Positions 33,993-45,244 of a DNA stretch of 64,000 bases are shown in pieces (the first letter of the stretch is position 1; the number at the start of each line of letters is the position of its first letter). Source of the stretch: Arion vulgaris (lineage: Eukaryota > Mollusca > Gastropoda > Stylommatophora > Arionidae); contig CM036767.1 of the NCBI GenBank assembly GCA_020796225.1, positions 20,032,927 through 20,096,926 on the forward strand, written 5' to 3'. The notes below the pieces were generated by a model that saw only the letters and a program-made list of their open reading frames with translations, was not told where the DNA came from and ran no database searches. Position numbers and translations under genes: made by a program.

Positions 33993-34504
33993 ACAGAACA
34001 AACTTAGTACGCCTTCGGGGAAATTCAAATAGGTCAAATATTCGCGCAACATGTGATTGGCAACGCTTTTGGGGAAATATTCAAACCCAAAGCTCGGCTA
34101 AATAACATGGATACTCTTTTTCTGTTTTAATTTTCAATACAATTTTGTTAAGTTAGTATTTAAGATATAAAAACAAACCAATAGTCCAGTTTGATAATTT
34201 TTACATCTTTCCATCTATGAAAGCTACCTTCTTGTCAAATTTCAAGTCCATAATATGTCCAGATATCTTGAAACATTGGAAACAGATGAACACACATATT
34301 TGACAAGCGGATAGCTTCTGTAGTCAGGACAATGTAAAAATTATAAAACTGGACTATTGATATTTCTTTACATTTCATAAATGAGCTTAACCTGCCGTGA
34401 ATACTAAAAGAACTAAAGTGTTTTTGATGGTTCCAGGCACATTTTGGACTGCCTTTAATTCTGGTCACTCCAATCAGAAACACTTGAAATCATTTGATTT
34501 CTAA

Positions 34505-35165
34505 TACCGAGATCTCTGTGGCGTGGAAGTAAGGTGCTCGCCTCTCACTCTAAAGGTATTTGGTTTGCTCCTCATGTGAAATGGTCAGGATACTTTTGCA
34601 GAGATCCCTGATTTCAATATAGGTGAGATTGAGTTTCTAGATCTATCGGAGATGGACGATAAAACATAGGTCTTGTATTTAAGTTGAGCACATGAAAGAA
34701 ACCTTGGAAATTGAAAATCAATAAGAGTATGTTATAAATAAACTGTCCGTTCAAAATTCATTTTTTTTTTAAATGAAAATATAATTTCTTCAAAAATTGT
34801 TACCATCTTCAGAATTATATCTTTTTTCTTTCCGATCCAGAAGCACTTGAGCTTTCAGCTCTTCAGCTGGGTGCCATGGACATCGTAACCCTTCGGTTCG
34901 GTGCCATGAAAACCGTGAATCTAGGAAACCTGTGGCTTTTCTGCCAGCCGCGGAATTGAACCCGCACACACAGAGGGCTAGTCACCCGCAGTCCAATGCG
35001 CTACGAACACGCTGGGCAGGCGAGCATCAGAATTATATCAAGAACAATTATCAGTGTTAAAGAATTTGTGCACTGCTGTCAAGATCTTTATGTGTAAGAA
35101 AGAGATCAAAGCACGCATGATTGATTATTCACCAAAATGCAATGATGATGGCCCTATCAATCAAT
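34505..35165 (+). mobile_element. SINE-F split by SINE-D
   Basis: 34505-34820 and 35027-35165 join as a diverged SINE-F (gatctctgtggcgtggaagt head; agaaagagatcaaagcacgc tail). Confidence 0.82.
34821..35026 (-). mobile_element. SINE-D, full length, nested in SINE-F
   Basis: The minus strand begins gctcgcctgcccagcgtgtt and continues with tRNA-like ttggactgcgggtgactagc and gcgggttcaattccgcgg. Target duplication tcagaattatat at 34809-34820 and 35027-35038. Confidence 0.92.
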
Positions 35166-35187
35166 CAACTTCGAATATAAACTATTA

Positions 35188-35406
<219 letters not shown>

Positions 35407-35433
35407 TTATTTTTGCGAGTCATCGACAGTAAA

Positions 35434-35939
35434 CTTCTTCTTCTTCATCTGCGTTCTCACTAGATTGGGATTTCGGATTCTCTAATAAAGGCAGCTGACA
35501 GCCATATAGTCTGTCTTTGACGTTAGTGTAAGTGGGCCACCTATTTCTTCTCAAGTCTGCATACTGGGGGCAGTTCTGTAGGATATAATTCCTATGATTT
35601 CTGCTCCCGTTTGTGCCTACCTCTTCCCGTAGTAAGTTTTGACCACCCTCATGATGGTAGGTCTGACAATCTTACTGTGTGGCTAAATCTTCAAGGCAGA
35701 TTGGCGACCGTAGAATTCGTTATCCCATTCCTCAATGTGAGGGGCCGTTGCACCATGTTATGCGCCTTATGGCATAGTGCATCCGTTCTCTGAAAGCATT
35801 TGTTTCGGGTTAGCATTCCCTAGCGGACATGTGCATCCGATTTCAGCCAAACCTCCTTAGTCCCCTCTTACGACATGCGTGGCAGGTAAGTGGTTCTATT
35901 CTTTACACCCCAAATTTGGGCCCGGCAACCACTCAGGCG
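35434..35939 (-). mobile_element. Composite SINE-A-module/LINE element, copy 1
   Basis: On the minus strand it starts with the SINE-A 5' module up to gaaatcggatgcacatgtc, then switches at once to a LINE-type body (gggaatgctaacccgaaaca), a LINE C-terminal coding remnant and an (AAG)n end. Target duplication tcgacagtaaa at 35423-35433 and 35940-35950. Confidence 0.9.
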
Positions 35940-36114
35940 TCGACAGTAAACAAACAGATAGAAAAATCTCTGGAGGTTACAGAGATGTGGTTTTACAGAA
36001 GAATGATGAGAATCCCGTGGACTGCTAAAATGACGAATGTGGAGGTGTTGAATGAGGCCAAGACACAGAGAAAGCTTATTGTTGACATAAGAAAGGGGCA
36101 ATCATTTTGAAGTC

Positions 36115-36395
36115 AGACCTGGCTGATATTATAAATTCCATAAGGGGGAGAGAATGTGTAAATTATTCAAGTAATAGTAGTGAATCTACAACACTAACCA
36201 GACTGCAAGAATTCCAAGTCAAATGTGGTGTAGCTAGATGAGAACACTATACTGGTAACTAAAGTAGAATAGTAAACCAACAAAGAACCGGTGTTGTTAG
36301 TCACCACATGCTAAGAGACATATTGATGAGATCGAAGCACTCATGAACTAATTGGTTCGATGTGCAGTGATGATGATCTGACGACTAAACTAAAC
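36115..36395 (+). mobile_element. LINE-H 3' end
   Basis: It starts at the LADIINSIRGRECV-like stretch and ends actaaactaaaa, abutting the GFPT exon w8 donor region by about 15 bp. Confidence 0.8.
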
Positions 36396-36408
36396 TAAAA
36401 CACCACTA

Positions 36409-36531
<123 letters not shown>

Positions 36532-36704
36532 CTACATGAAGAAATCAATTGTTCATAAATTGGAATCAGTTTCAGTTTGGAATACCTTCATTGCACACAT
36601 TGGAATCCCATGATGGAAATTTAAGTGTACAGTTACATATTATTAATGACAAAATACTGACAACATTTTGTTTAGCCAGTCAGTCAAGTCTGTTGTATGG
36701 AGTG

Positions 36705-37020
36705 TGGTCATCATCAAATAGCTTGTCCTGAGCAGAACTTTGTCACCCAAACAGTTCTCCGGAATTTCTCTCTCTCATAGGCCAGATTCCTGCCTCTGCA
36801 GCCGTCATATTCAACATCAGTTACATCCTGAATCCATCTTCTCCGTGGTCTTCCGCTTCTTCTCTTTGTCTTCTTCCATGATGGTCTTCTCCAGCTCTTC
36901 ATGTCTTTTTATATGTCCAAAATAATTTTCTCTTTCTTATTTGTAGCATCAGCCAGTTTTCTTTGATATTGAGTTCTTTCTGGATAGATCTATTTGTTCT
37001 CTTCTATGTCCAAGATATAC
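36705..37020 (-). mobile_element. LINE-D 3' end
   Basis: Minus-strand SWRRPSWKKTKRRSGRPRRR and WIQDVTDVEYDG, then ACSGQAI; the same family as 59330-59590 and the sense copy at 49985-50515. Confidence 0.75.
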
Positions 37021-37142
37021 AAGTGTGATACAAGGAACAAAACATGAATAAGGTGAAAAGAAGAGAAAAAAAGTAAGATCATGACCATCCACAAACGGAT
37101 TAGCTTGTCACTTTCCATAAAGTACTACCACTGCCTGTCTAT

Positions 37143-37260
37143 AAAGCATTCTATGAAGCTCCCGTAGTCGGGTTCAATTCCGGCTGGCAGAAAGCCACAG
37201 GTTCTCCAGATTCACGGTGTTCGTGGCACAAACAAAGGGTCGATGTCCATGGCTTTGCCT
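37143..37260 (+). mobile_element. SINE-D fragment
   Basis: gctcccgtagtcgggttcaa, then gaaagccacaggttctccag and the gttcgtggcac hairpin. Confidence 0.65.
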
Positions 37261-37261
37261 T

Positions 37262-37460
37262 GTAGTCGAGTCGGGTTCGTGTCCGACCGCGCGTCTGTTA
37301 CGAGTGCAGTTTCAGAGCCCTAGGTTGTGCGGAGCTACGAGTTCGGCTTGCAATACCGGGAGGTGGCGTGCCATTTCTCGAGAGTGACTGAGCCATTGGG
37401 GTAAACCGTGCATGTCAATCCTTCGCTTTAACCTAGCACAACGAAGAGCTGAAGCAAGTG
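37262..37460 (+). mobile_element. SINE-C fragment
   Basis: cgagtcgggttcgtgtccga (B box) and gaggtggcgtgccatttctc, then a tgtcaatccttcgctttaac end. Confidence 0.7.
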
Positions 37461-37494
37461 CTTCTGGATCGGTTAAAAAAAAAAAAAAACATTC

Positions 37495-38060
37495 TATGGC
37501 AGAACTATTTCTTTTATCTAATCCTGCGTTGCCTCACAGCATCAGGATAAGAAGTGATTTCTAGAAGGGGCTCTTGTGAGCACTTCCTACATGTTCTTTC
37601 ACTGTCTCTGTTATTTCTGTGGTCCCCGTTTTATGTGGAGTGTGGACAACATTTTTCCTTGTAACTACTGTATCTGAATAGCATTGCCTATTGAGGCTGT
37701 TGGTAGTCTGGTTATGTGGCCGAACCATTTAATTTGTTGTTTATTGATGAAGTTCAATACTGATGTTGTACCCACTTTCTTTCTGATGTCTTCATTTCTA
37801 AACCAGTCTTTTCTTGATACTTCTTGGTCTTGTCTACTCTGGATAAACACTTTCTTGATTTTTGTCATGACTAGTTGTCTTCTGTCGTTTGTTGTCAACG
37901 TCCAAGTTTGGCGCTGATAGCATAACCTCATGAGAAAGATTGTGTTGTATAATGCTCTTTTAGTGTTGATTATGAACACTAGGACCATTTTTCCTATGGT
38001 GTGGTTTGTTTTGATGAATCTATGTTGCATCTTATTGGTTATTCTTCCATTTGCTGAAGA
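37495..38060 (-). mobile_element. LINE-S C-terminal region, long copy
   Basis: The minus-strand frame 38030-37665 reads IINTKRALYNTIFLMRLCYQ, VSRKDWFRNEDIRKKVGTTS and VLNFINKQQIKWFGHITRLP; the 3' end continues to about 37495 with the KSLLIL-type close. Confidence 0.78.
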
Positions 38061-38129
38061 AATTTAGCAAATTATGTTAATTAATTTTGTATTTTTAATT
38101 ATAAACTTCACTGTTTTTAGTTTCTCACA

Positions 38130-38345
38130 TCATCATCATCATCAGGTGCCATGCTGGCTGGCATAGGCAATCATGGACCTCCACAAATCTCTGTCCCTTG
38201 TGTTTGCTATCATCTCAGATGTTGATGCTCTTCCTTGTCATGAAGTCAGGCTACCCAAAATTTTCTCTCTCTGTCTTCCTCTGTCTAGTCTCCCCTCGAT
38301 TTTACCGGTTGTTACAATGTGTAAAATCGAGGGGAGATGAGACTG
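38130..38345 (-). mobile_element. LINE-Q 3' end with a perfect 16-bp hairpin
   Basis: It aligns with 13782-13935. At its left end a CAT run corresponds to a (GAT)n tail on the minus strand. ctcccctcgattttac (38290-38305) is exactly inverted at 38321-38336 with a 15-base loop. Confidence 0.55.
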
Positions 38346-38520
38346 AGGTATCTCACAGATTTTTTAATTTAACACATGGCTTTGCCACAGTGGCTAGTTT
38401 AACTTATGATTCTGTTTTGTGCATTTTTGCACAGAAGCCAAGGAGAATTCCTTTTCATGGTCTGAGCAGTCAAGTTTAAAAGGTTAAGACGATACAGTTC
38501 TATTCTTTCATCAATAATAG

Positions 38521-38771
38521 TTGCCCAGTGGTTACGGGCCCAAATTTGGGGTGTAAAGAATAGAACCACTGTTACCTGCCACGCATGTCGTAAGAGGCAA
38601 CTAAGGAGGTGTGGCTGAAATTGGATGCACATGTCCTAAACATGTAGAAGTCTATGCGTTTAGGGGCCTACCAAACCAATGTGCAATGTATACACGTTCT
38701 TGGCAAAGATCAAACATATCACAAAGAGTGATTAAACTTGGTCGTAAAGAACGAACGCAAAGAAGAAGAAG
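38521..38771 (+). mobile_element. SINE-A, full length
   Basis: Target duplication atcaataatag / atcaacaatag at 38510-38520 and 38772-38782. Confidence 0.92.
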
Positions 38772-38789
38772 ATCAACAATAGTGGTGTA

Positions 38790-39010
38790 TGGAAAGCCGC
38801 TGAAAAGCCGCTGCCCAGGCAAAATTCATTACTAGAAGAACAAAATTTTAACTCCTAAAAGATATCCACCATCTTCTAAATACATCGGAACCCTCGCCGG
38901 TGCTACAGAGTTTGTGCACTGCCGCTGAGATCTTTCTGTGTAAGAAAGAGATCGGAGCACACATGGTTACTCACCGAAGTGCAATGATGATGGGTCCTAT
39001 CAATAGATCC
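38790..39010 (+). mobile_element. SINE-F 3' half
   Basis: ggaaagccgctgaaaagccg through ctcgccggtgctacagag and tggttactcaccgaagtgca to ggtcctatcaatagatcc. Confidence 0.8.
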
Positions 39011-39081
39011 ACAATAAGATGCACTGCAATTCACATGAGGAATTATTTATACAAAATTTGATACTTTAATCTTTGGAATTA

Positions 39082-39345
<264 letters not shown>

Positions 39346-39376
39346 TTATTTCAATGTAAAAAAACATGTTTATTCT

Positions 39377-39645
39377 TTTTCAAGCGCTCCATATTGATCA
39401 ATTGTTAAACACTCTTTGTGATTTATATGTAATCTGAGCCTAAAAGCGATTGCATGTTGTACCAGTTATGCGCATACAAGCAAGCAGCACATTCGATTTC
39501 TGTGATGCTTTTTATTTACTAGGGTAGCTTCCCTAGGTTCTTACCTCACCTACCTCAGTTGTCTCTTACAACATGCCTTGTAGGTCGCAGTGTTACTGGA
39601 ATATTCTTTGCTCCCCTTGCGAGCCACGGCAACACACAGGTGAAA
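39377..39645 (-). mobile_element. SINE-B
   Basis: Complete layout; contains the ctacaaggcatgttgtaaga module and the cctagggaagctaccctagt motif on the minus strand. Confidence 0.88.
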
Positions 39646-39746
39646 AATATGTTTAACAAGCCAATTTGGAAAATAAAAACTCTCAACAATATATTTGAAT
39701 AAATTTCCACAAACTACTTCCAACTGGTCTTCTAAATTATAATTTG

Positions 39747-40002
39747 CACCGCCCGAGTGGTTACCGATGCCCAAATTTGGGGTGTAAAGAATAGAACCAC
39801 TGTTACCTGCAACCATGTCGTAAGAGGCGACTAAGGAGGTTTGGCTGAAATCGGATGCACATGTCCTAAACGTGTAGAAGTCTATGCGTTTAGGGCCTAT
39901 CAAACCAATGTGCAACGTATACACGTTCTTGGCAAAGATCAAACATATCACAAAGAGTGATTAAATTGGTCGTAAAGAACGAACGAAAAGAAGAAGAAGA
40001 AG
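39747..40002 (+). mobile_element. SINE-A, full length
   Basis: Target duplication ataatttg at 39739-39746 and 40003-40010. Confidence 0.9.
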
Positions 40003-40104
40003 ATAATTTGTTCTAGATTTGTATCAAGTTCAAACTTCACAATCAGCATCCTCGTACATTGGACAAGCCCAAACAGTGCCTCATCCATCAATGAAGTAAC
40101 TGTC

Positions 40105-40249
40105 TCATGATCTGCTCCACTTGATTCACTCACTCATCTTTCAATGATCTGCTCCACTTGATTCACTCACTCACCTTTCATGATCTGTTCACATTGATTC
40201 ACTTACTAACCTCTCATGATATGCTCCACTTGATTCACTCACTCACCTT
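40105..40249. repeat. 36-bp minisatellite repeating the exon w6 5' splice site
   Basis: Four units at 36-37 bp (40105, 40141, 40178, 40214); the last contains the real donor of w6. Each unit carries the last exon bases (cagatcatgaaag on the minus strand) followed by gtgagtgagtgaatca-like intron start. In the unit near 40137 the GT is changed to GA; in the two units nearest the exon, GT is kept. Confidence 0.95.
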
Positions 40250-40410
40250 TCATGATCTGTTCAATCTCCATCTTGAGGGTGCATACCTCCCTATGGGTGC
40301 TCTCATCCAGTGACCTAGACACACGATGTATATTAAGCACACCCTCATGAACAGATGCCACATCATTCTCCTCCAGAAATATCACCTGGTTTGTACGCTC
40401 TATAAAAGCA
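40247..40410 (-). CDS. GFPT: GFPT exon w6
   Basis: It encodes AFIERTNQVIFLEENDVASV, HEGVLNIHRVSRSLDEST and CTLKMEIEQIMKG, the linker between glutaminase and isomerase domains. Acceptor gtcacag, donor gtgagt, phase 2 to 1. The donor lies in a 36-bp tandem array continuing into the intron. Confidence 0.97.
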
Positions 40411-40454
40411 CTGTGACAAACAAAAGACAAAATTTGTTTAAAGCAACAATTCAA

Positions 40455-40705
40455 GTTCTTCTTCTTCAAGTGCTCCATATCGACCACTCGTTAAACCACT
40501 CTTTGTAATCTGTCTGTGATCTGAGTCTAAGAGCGATTGTATGTTGTGTTAGTTATGTGCTTACAAGTAGACCAGTACATCCGATTTCTGCTATGCTTTT
40601 TATTTACTAGAGTAGCTGCCCTAGGCCCATATCTCAGTCACCTCTTACGACATGCTTTGTAGGTCGCAGTGTTACTATTCTTTGCTCCGACAACACAAAG
40701 GCTGA
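40455..40705 (-). mobile_element. SINE-B
   Basis: Full-length type, 45 bp upstream of exon w6 in gene sense. Its 5' end is shortened (ttgtcggagcaaagaatagt). Confidence 0.85.
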
Positions 40706-40719
40706 ATTCAAGTTCAGAA

Positions 40720-41000
40720 CTGGTGATCTTTTCATCTATCTATTCTTTATCCCTGTTTTGAATTTCGCGCAGACTGAAAAGAGGCACCTGGACTGAACTT
40801 CCTTATGTGCTTTATACAAGCAGGAATTTAGTACCTTAGATATTCCATCGATCCATCTTGTGCTTATTTTAAGGCACTTTGTAAGCTGATATTCATTTCG
40901 TAAGACTGTTCTTGATGCCTCGCTCCATCTTTTGTGTGATCTTGCTTTTGCTTTGTATCGTTATACTTTTCTGTGTGGCTCTCTATGGTAGTTAAAAGCT
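40720..41000 (-). mobile_element. LINE-P 3' fragment
   Basis: Minus-strand remnants of ESHTEKYN/KARSHKRWSEASR-like sequence and the 3' end, matching 57885-58370. Confidence 0.6.
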
Positions 41001-41047
41001 AAGTACAGAAAAATACAAAAAATTGACTATGTGATGACAAATAATAC

Positions 41048-41159
41048 CTGGCGTCAGAAGCAAAAAAATATTCTATTTCCTTTTGAGGTCCTATAGGATG
41101 ATACTCTGTGTCTTCCTTTCTGCTCGGACCTGTGCTGCTACCAAGTAGACCGCGATGAT
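41048..41159 (-). CDS. GFPT: GFPT exon w5
   Basis: It encodes HRGLLGSSTGPSRKEDTEYH, then PIGPQKEIEYFFASDA. The first half is the variable eukaryotic linker; EYFFASDA matches human EYYFASDA. Acceptor ttctag, donor gtatta, phase 1 to 2. It follows a 15.5-kb intron. Confidence 0.95.
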
Positions 41160-41394
41160 CTAGAAAAATTAACAAATAACGTGACATTTAAATTTTTTTA
41201 CTATTCATCTCTTGTGACTAATACATCTAACAAAAAGAAAAAAAACATTCATACAGATCTTCAGAATAGAGTTTAAAAGACGCTACACTCAATTTATTTA
41301 CTATAAAATAAAAACCAGAAAACTAAACACAGTGATCAGAAAGTGTATGGTAATGAACAATATCAGAAAATAACAGACTAGAATGAAAGATAGA

Positions 41395-41865
41395 AGAAAA
41401 TTAGTCACGACAAGTATCTGTGCAGAATACTGGGAATATCAAGAAGAGACAGTTTAGAAATGAAGACACCAGGAAAAAGACAGCCGCATGAGAGGCTTCA
41501 AGGGAAGATCTCTCAGAAAAATGATCCAAATTCGCTGGGACCAGAGAATACCAAACACTGAGATCACTCGGTGCACAGGCATCAACAAAATCAACCATTA
41601 AAAAAAAACGTAGGAGATGGAAGTGGTTGGGACATACATTAAGAAAGCAGCAGAAGACCAGTCACCCACATGTGGCTCTGAAATGGAATCCAAGAGCCAA
41701 GAGAGACAGGGGGCAACCTAGAGAGATACGGAGATGAACTGTAGACAGAGAATGAGAATAGGTGGGAAAGACCTGGAATAACTAAGCTGGCTTGCTCAAG
41801 ACGAATCTGGTTGGAGAAAATTTGTTGATGCATTATGCTTCAAGGGGAGTTTAGAGAAGAAGAAT
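41395..41865 (+). mobile_element. LINE-K 3' region
   Basis: The plus strand has a KYLCRILGISRRDSLEMKTP-like piece, RRWKWLGHTLRKQQKTSHPH and a VALKWNPRAKRDRG stretch before decayed 3' sequence. Confidence 0.6.
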
Positions 41866-41899
41866 GTAACAATCATTTTTATCATTTTTTCAGCAAATG

Positions 41900-42215
41900 A
41901 CAAATTAACTACAAATGAGGAACTCAGAGAAAGAACAAAGCAGATACCAGTGAAGAAAGCGCTAAGGAAGAAACGCTGGCAATGGATAGGACACACATTG
42001 AGAAGACCGACCGAAGCATTGCAAGACAGGCACTGTTTTGGAACCTGCAGGGAAAGATGAGTAGGGGAGGCCTAGACATACCTGGAGAAGAGAGCTGGAG
42101 ACTGATATTAAAAGGATAGGGATGGCAGGAGAGAGGAAAAGCTGGAAGAAGTTTGCTGAAGACCTGTGCTACGTTGGGAGTTGAAAGGTGAAGAAGAATA
42201 AAGAAGAAGAAGGAA
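41900..42215 (+). mobile_element. 3' end of the GAGA-tailed LINE
   Basis: TNEELRERTKQIPVKKALRK, RWQWIGHTLRRP and a GKTAGRSLLK-type end; the same C-terminus as at 3600-4000 and 45245. Confidence 0.75.
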
Positions 42216-42299
42216 GAATAACTAATGAAATCAAACATAAATGGAATCAAACAAATCAAATCATATGACAAATTGTGCCAATTTTGAAATGCAAACATG

Positions 42300-42860
42300 A
42301 GAATATCAAGAAGAGACCGGTTTAGAAATGAAGACACCAGGAAAAAGACAGCCGCATAAAAGGATTCAATGGAAGATATCTCAGAAAACTCCGAATTCGC
42401 TCACCATGAACACTAAAAGAGATTGTACAACACAATCTTTCTCCTGACATTATATTATCAGTGTCAAACCTGGACGCTGACATTAAATGACAGAAGAAAA
42501 CTAGTCGCGATAGAGATGAAGTGACTACACTGAATGATGGGAATATCAAGAAGAGACCAGTTTAGAAATGAAGACAGGAAAAAATGGATACATCATCTGT
42601 ACTGAACTTCATCAAGAAACAACAAATTAAATGGTTTCAGCCACAAAAGCAGATTACCAACAGACAGTGCACCCCAAAGAGCAATGCTACTTCGATACAG
42701 TGGTTACTAAGAAAAAAAAAAGCCTTTCCACACAATAGGTGGACCTCAGAAATAACAGAGGCAGTGAACAAAACAATTTATGAAATGCACCCAAAAGTCT
42801 GTTCTAGAAATCTCTTCTTATCCTGATACTGTGAGACAAAACAAGATTAGAGAAAAGAAA
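42300..42860 (+). mobile_element. LINE-S copies, partly duplicated
   Basis: gaatatcaagaagagaccgg at 42301 and again at 42540 opens two overlapping LINE-S segments; the second continues MDTSSVLNFIKKQQIKWF and later WTSEITEAVNKTIYEMHPK. Confidence 0.7.
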
Positions 42861-43010
42861 GAAGATTACTTCTATATTTGTTATAAACTCAAATACAACA
42901 ATAGCATTATTATTTAATGACCTAGTGATTGATGTTTTGCACTTTGGTTAACAACCATAATAGCCAATGTTAAATGAAAACTAAAAAATATATTTCTACA
43001 ATTTCCACAG

Positions 43011-43016
<6 letters not shown>

Positions 43017-43063
<47 letters not shown>
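43017..43063. repeat. (TA)n microsatellite
   Basis: About 22 TA units. The poly-Tyr/Ile frame across it is not a gene. Confidence 0.97.
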
Positions 43064-43065
<2 letters not shown>

Positions 43066-43860
43066 ACGAGTAATTACGATTTTTCTATTAAAACTTATCC
43101 AAGACTACGAAATTATTACTGAAACACATATATTAAAAATTCATAAAGGTATATGTTTGTTATGTTATAATGGGTGCAAGACATTACAATCTATGAGGTC
43201 AAGAAGCAACCATTAACCTCCAACCTAAACACGTCATCTAGACTTTGCTGTAAATTCAGTGTGCACAATAGCTTGAATAAATGTAAAAATGCACTCAAAT
43301 ATATATATATATGGTGTGTGGATGCTGCCAGAAAGGACATTTGGCACCAAATAAAAGGCATTTTAACGACTGATGCAGAGTGTGGGCAACAATGAGCCTG
43401 TTGCACTTATTTTTAGAACATTATGTTTTTTTGTGGCAGGGATGGGGAGGGGTGAGATGAGATAGATGACCAATAACAAACAAAAAGGTTCTTTCAGCAT
43501 TAGTACTTGTATATGTGAGGTGGCCATATTTTATGTTGGGGATACTGCCTCCTGGGTTCATCAGCCTTATCTACATAGATTTGTACATGTGACAAACATG
43601 TGAAGATCAAAAGGACTTGGTTTGAATACCAAACTCAGATTATACTGAAAGTAGCGTTTTCAGATTATTGCATAATAGCTTGGACACTAACAAAAGAACA
43701 AGGAAAATTAACACCTGTGAAATGAGATGCTTAAGGAAAGCGGTAAATAAAACAAGAAGAGATCATATAAAAAAATGAGGAAATTAGAAGAATAGTCGGA
43801 ACAACTGTTGTGTTTAGACTGCGGTAACGCCTGTATGTATACATATATGTATATGAGTAG
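43064..43860. other. No gene recognised (GFPT intron)
   Basis: 43310-43400 has a frame reading DAARKDIWHQIKG but no family I can name. A weak LINE remnant (KRTRKINTCEMRCLRKAVNK) is at about 43690-43760. Confidence 0.4.
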
Positions 43861-43869
43861 TCCGGGTTA

Positions 43870-44075
43870 TATTTCACAGTGCGCGTGAAATTTGTTCAGA
43901 CCATAACAACTCTCAGGTCAACCCAGCCTCAATTGGGTAGCAGGAAAAGTACTCGGAAGTAAAAGTGGCCTGCGTGATGTTGACCACATCACCCATCTTC
44001 AATGAAAAATGTGGGTCTAACACTGTATTACTTTATATACCACATGGTACAAAACATGTTCCTTTACATTATATA
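43870..44075 (+). mobile_element. SINE-E 3' part
   Basis: ctcaggtcaacccagcctca to tataccacatggtacaaaac, with gaccacatcacccatc in between. Confidence 0.75.
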
Positions 44076-44084
44076 TATATTTTC

Positions 44085-44545
44085 AATTCAAATGTTGTAT
44101 CAATCCTAACATATGCCAGCGAGTTGGAAAATGACTAAAGATATAGAAAGCAAGTTGAATGCATTTGAAAATAGATGTCTGCCAAAAATAATGAATATAA
44201 AATGGAGCGAATTCAGGAGAAGTGATGAAATCAGAGACATGTCTGGTCAACCACTAGTGACAACTGTTATAAGAAAGATAAGATGGAGATATTTGGGCAC
44301 ATCTTGAGGAGAAATGATCAAAGAATATCAAAGCAGGCATTGAAGTGGGATGCAGGGGGTTCAAGAAAGAGAGGATGACCTAAGGAGACCCTGAAGCTAA
44401 CTTTGCTGAGAGAGGCAGGAAATATCGGTCTCAGTTCCATGGAGGAGATTGAGCGAGTTGCCCAGGATAGAGCGGTATGGAGAAACTACTTGCAGGCCCT
44501 ATGTAACGTATAACGATCGAGAGGAATTATTATTATATTATTATA
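44085..44545 (+). mobile_element. LINE-R C-terminal and 3' end
   Basis: ASWKMTKDIESKLNAFENRC, then KWSEFRRSDEIRDMSGQPLV, the caggcattgaagtgggatgc stretch and an ATT tail; the sense counterpart of 21405-21955. Confidence 0.82.
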
Positions 44546-44549
44546 TGTA

Positions 44550-45240
44550 GAAGGATACAGTTATCCCTTTGGAAGGATATAGTTATCCTCCTATACTGGG
44601 ATGGCAAACAGTTGACGACAACACAGAGGAAAGGCGACGAGAATAGTACAAAAGATAGTTGCACACCAAAGACTGCATATTATGCTAGGAGTATTTGGAA
44701 ACTAGAACGTAATTAGTTTGGCGTAGTTAGTTACAACTGCTAGGTGATAAGGAGTGACAAGTAGAAGACCGATAGGAACCGTGGTAGAAGATAGACGTAT
44801 GTATCAATAGTAGGAATAGCTAGAACGGTTAGACATAGGATAACCACGGAACAGAACAATAGCTAAGGTATTCATATAAAATGCCATGTAACCTATGATT
44901 ATTAAATCAGGAACTACCAAAGAATATGATATTTGTTATCTGTATACATTTGATACATGACTATCACTATCTGTATTGTATCATACAGTAGTAACAACAC
45001 CAACAACCACCCTGTAACAACATCAGTTCAATCACCATATTACACATATACATATATATATCTTGAGAAGAAATCTTCCTTGACTAATAGGTTGCTAGAT
45101 GTTATACATATATATAATCATTACTATCCTGAAAATCATTACTATCCTGAAAATCATTACTATCCTGAACACAATACAATATGAGAGGGAAAATAAAGGA
45201 AGATAAATGGGAGTAACCAAGAAATAAAATCAATACACAA
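44550..45240. other. No gene recognised; short tandem repeat at ~45112-45172
   Basis: The word atcattactatcctgaa repeats three times. Otherwise unassigned intron DNA. Confidence 0.45.
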
Positions 45241-45244
45241 ATAT

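Noticed and set aside
42974..43216. Frame with a long Tyr/Ile run
   Set aside because: It is the translation of the (TA)n microsatellite.
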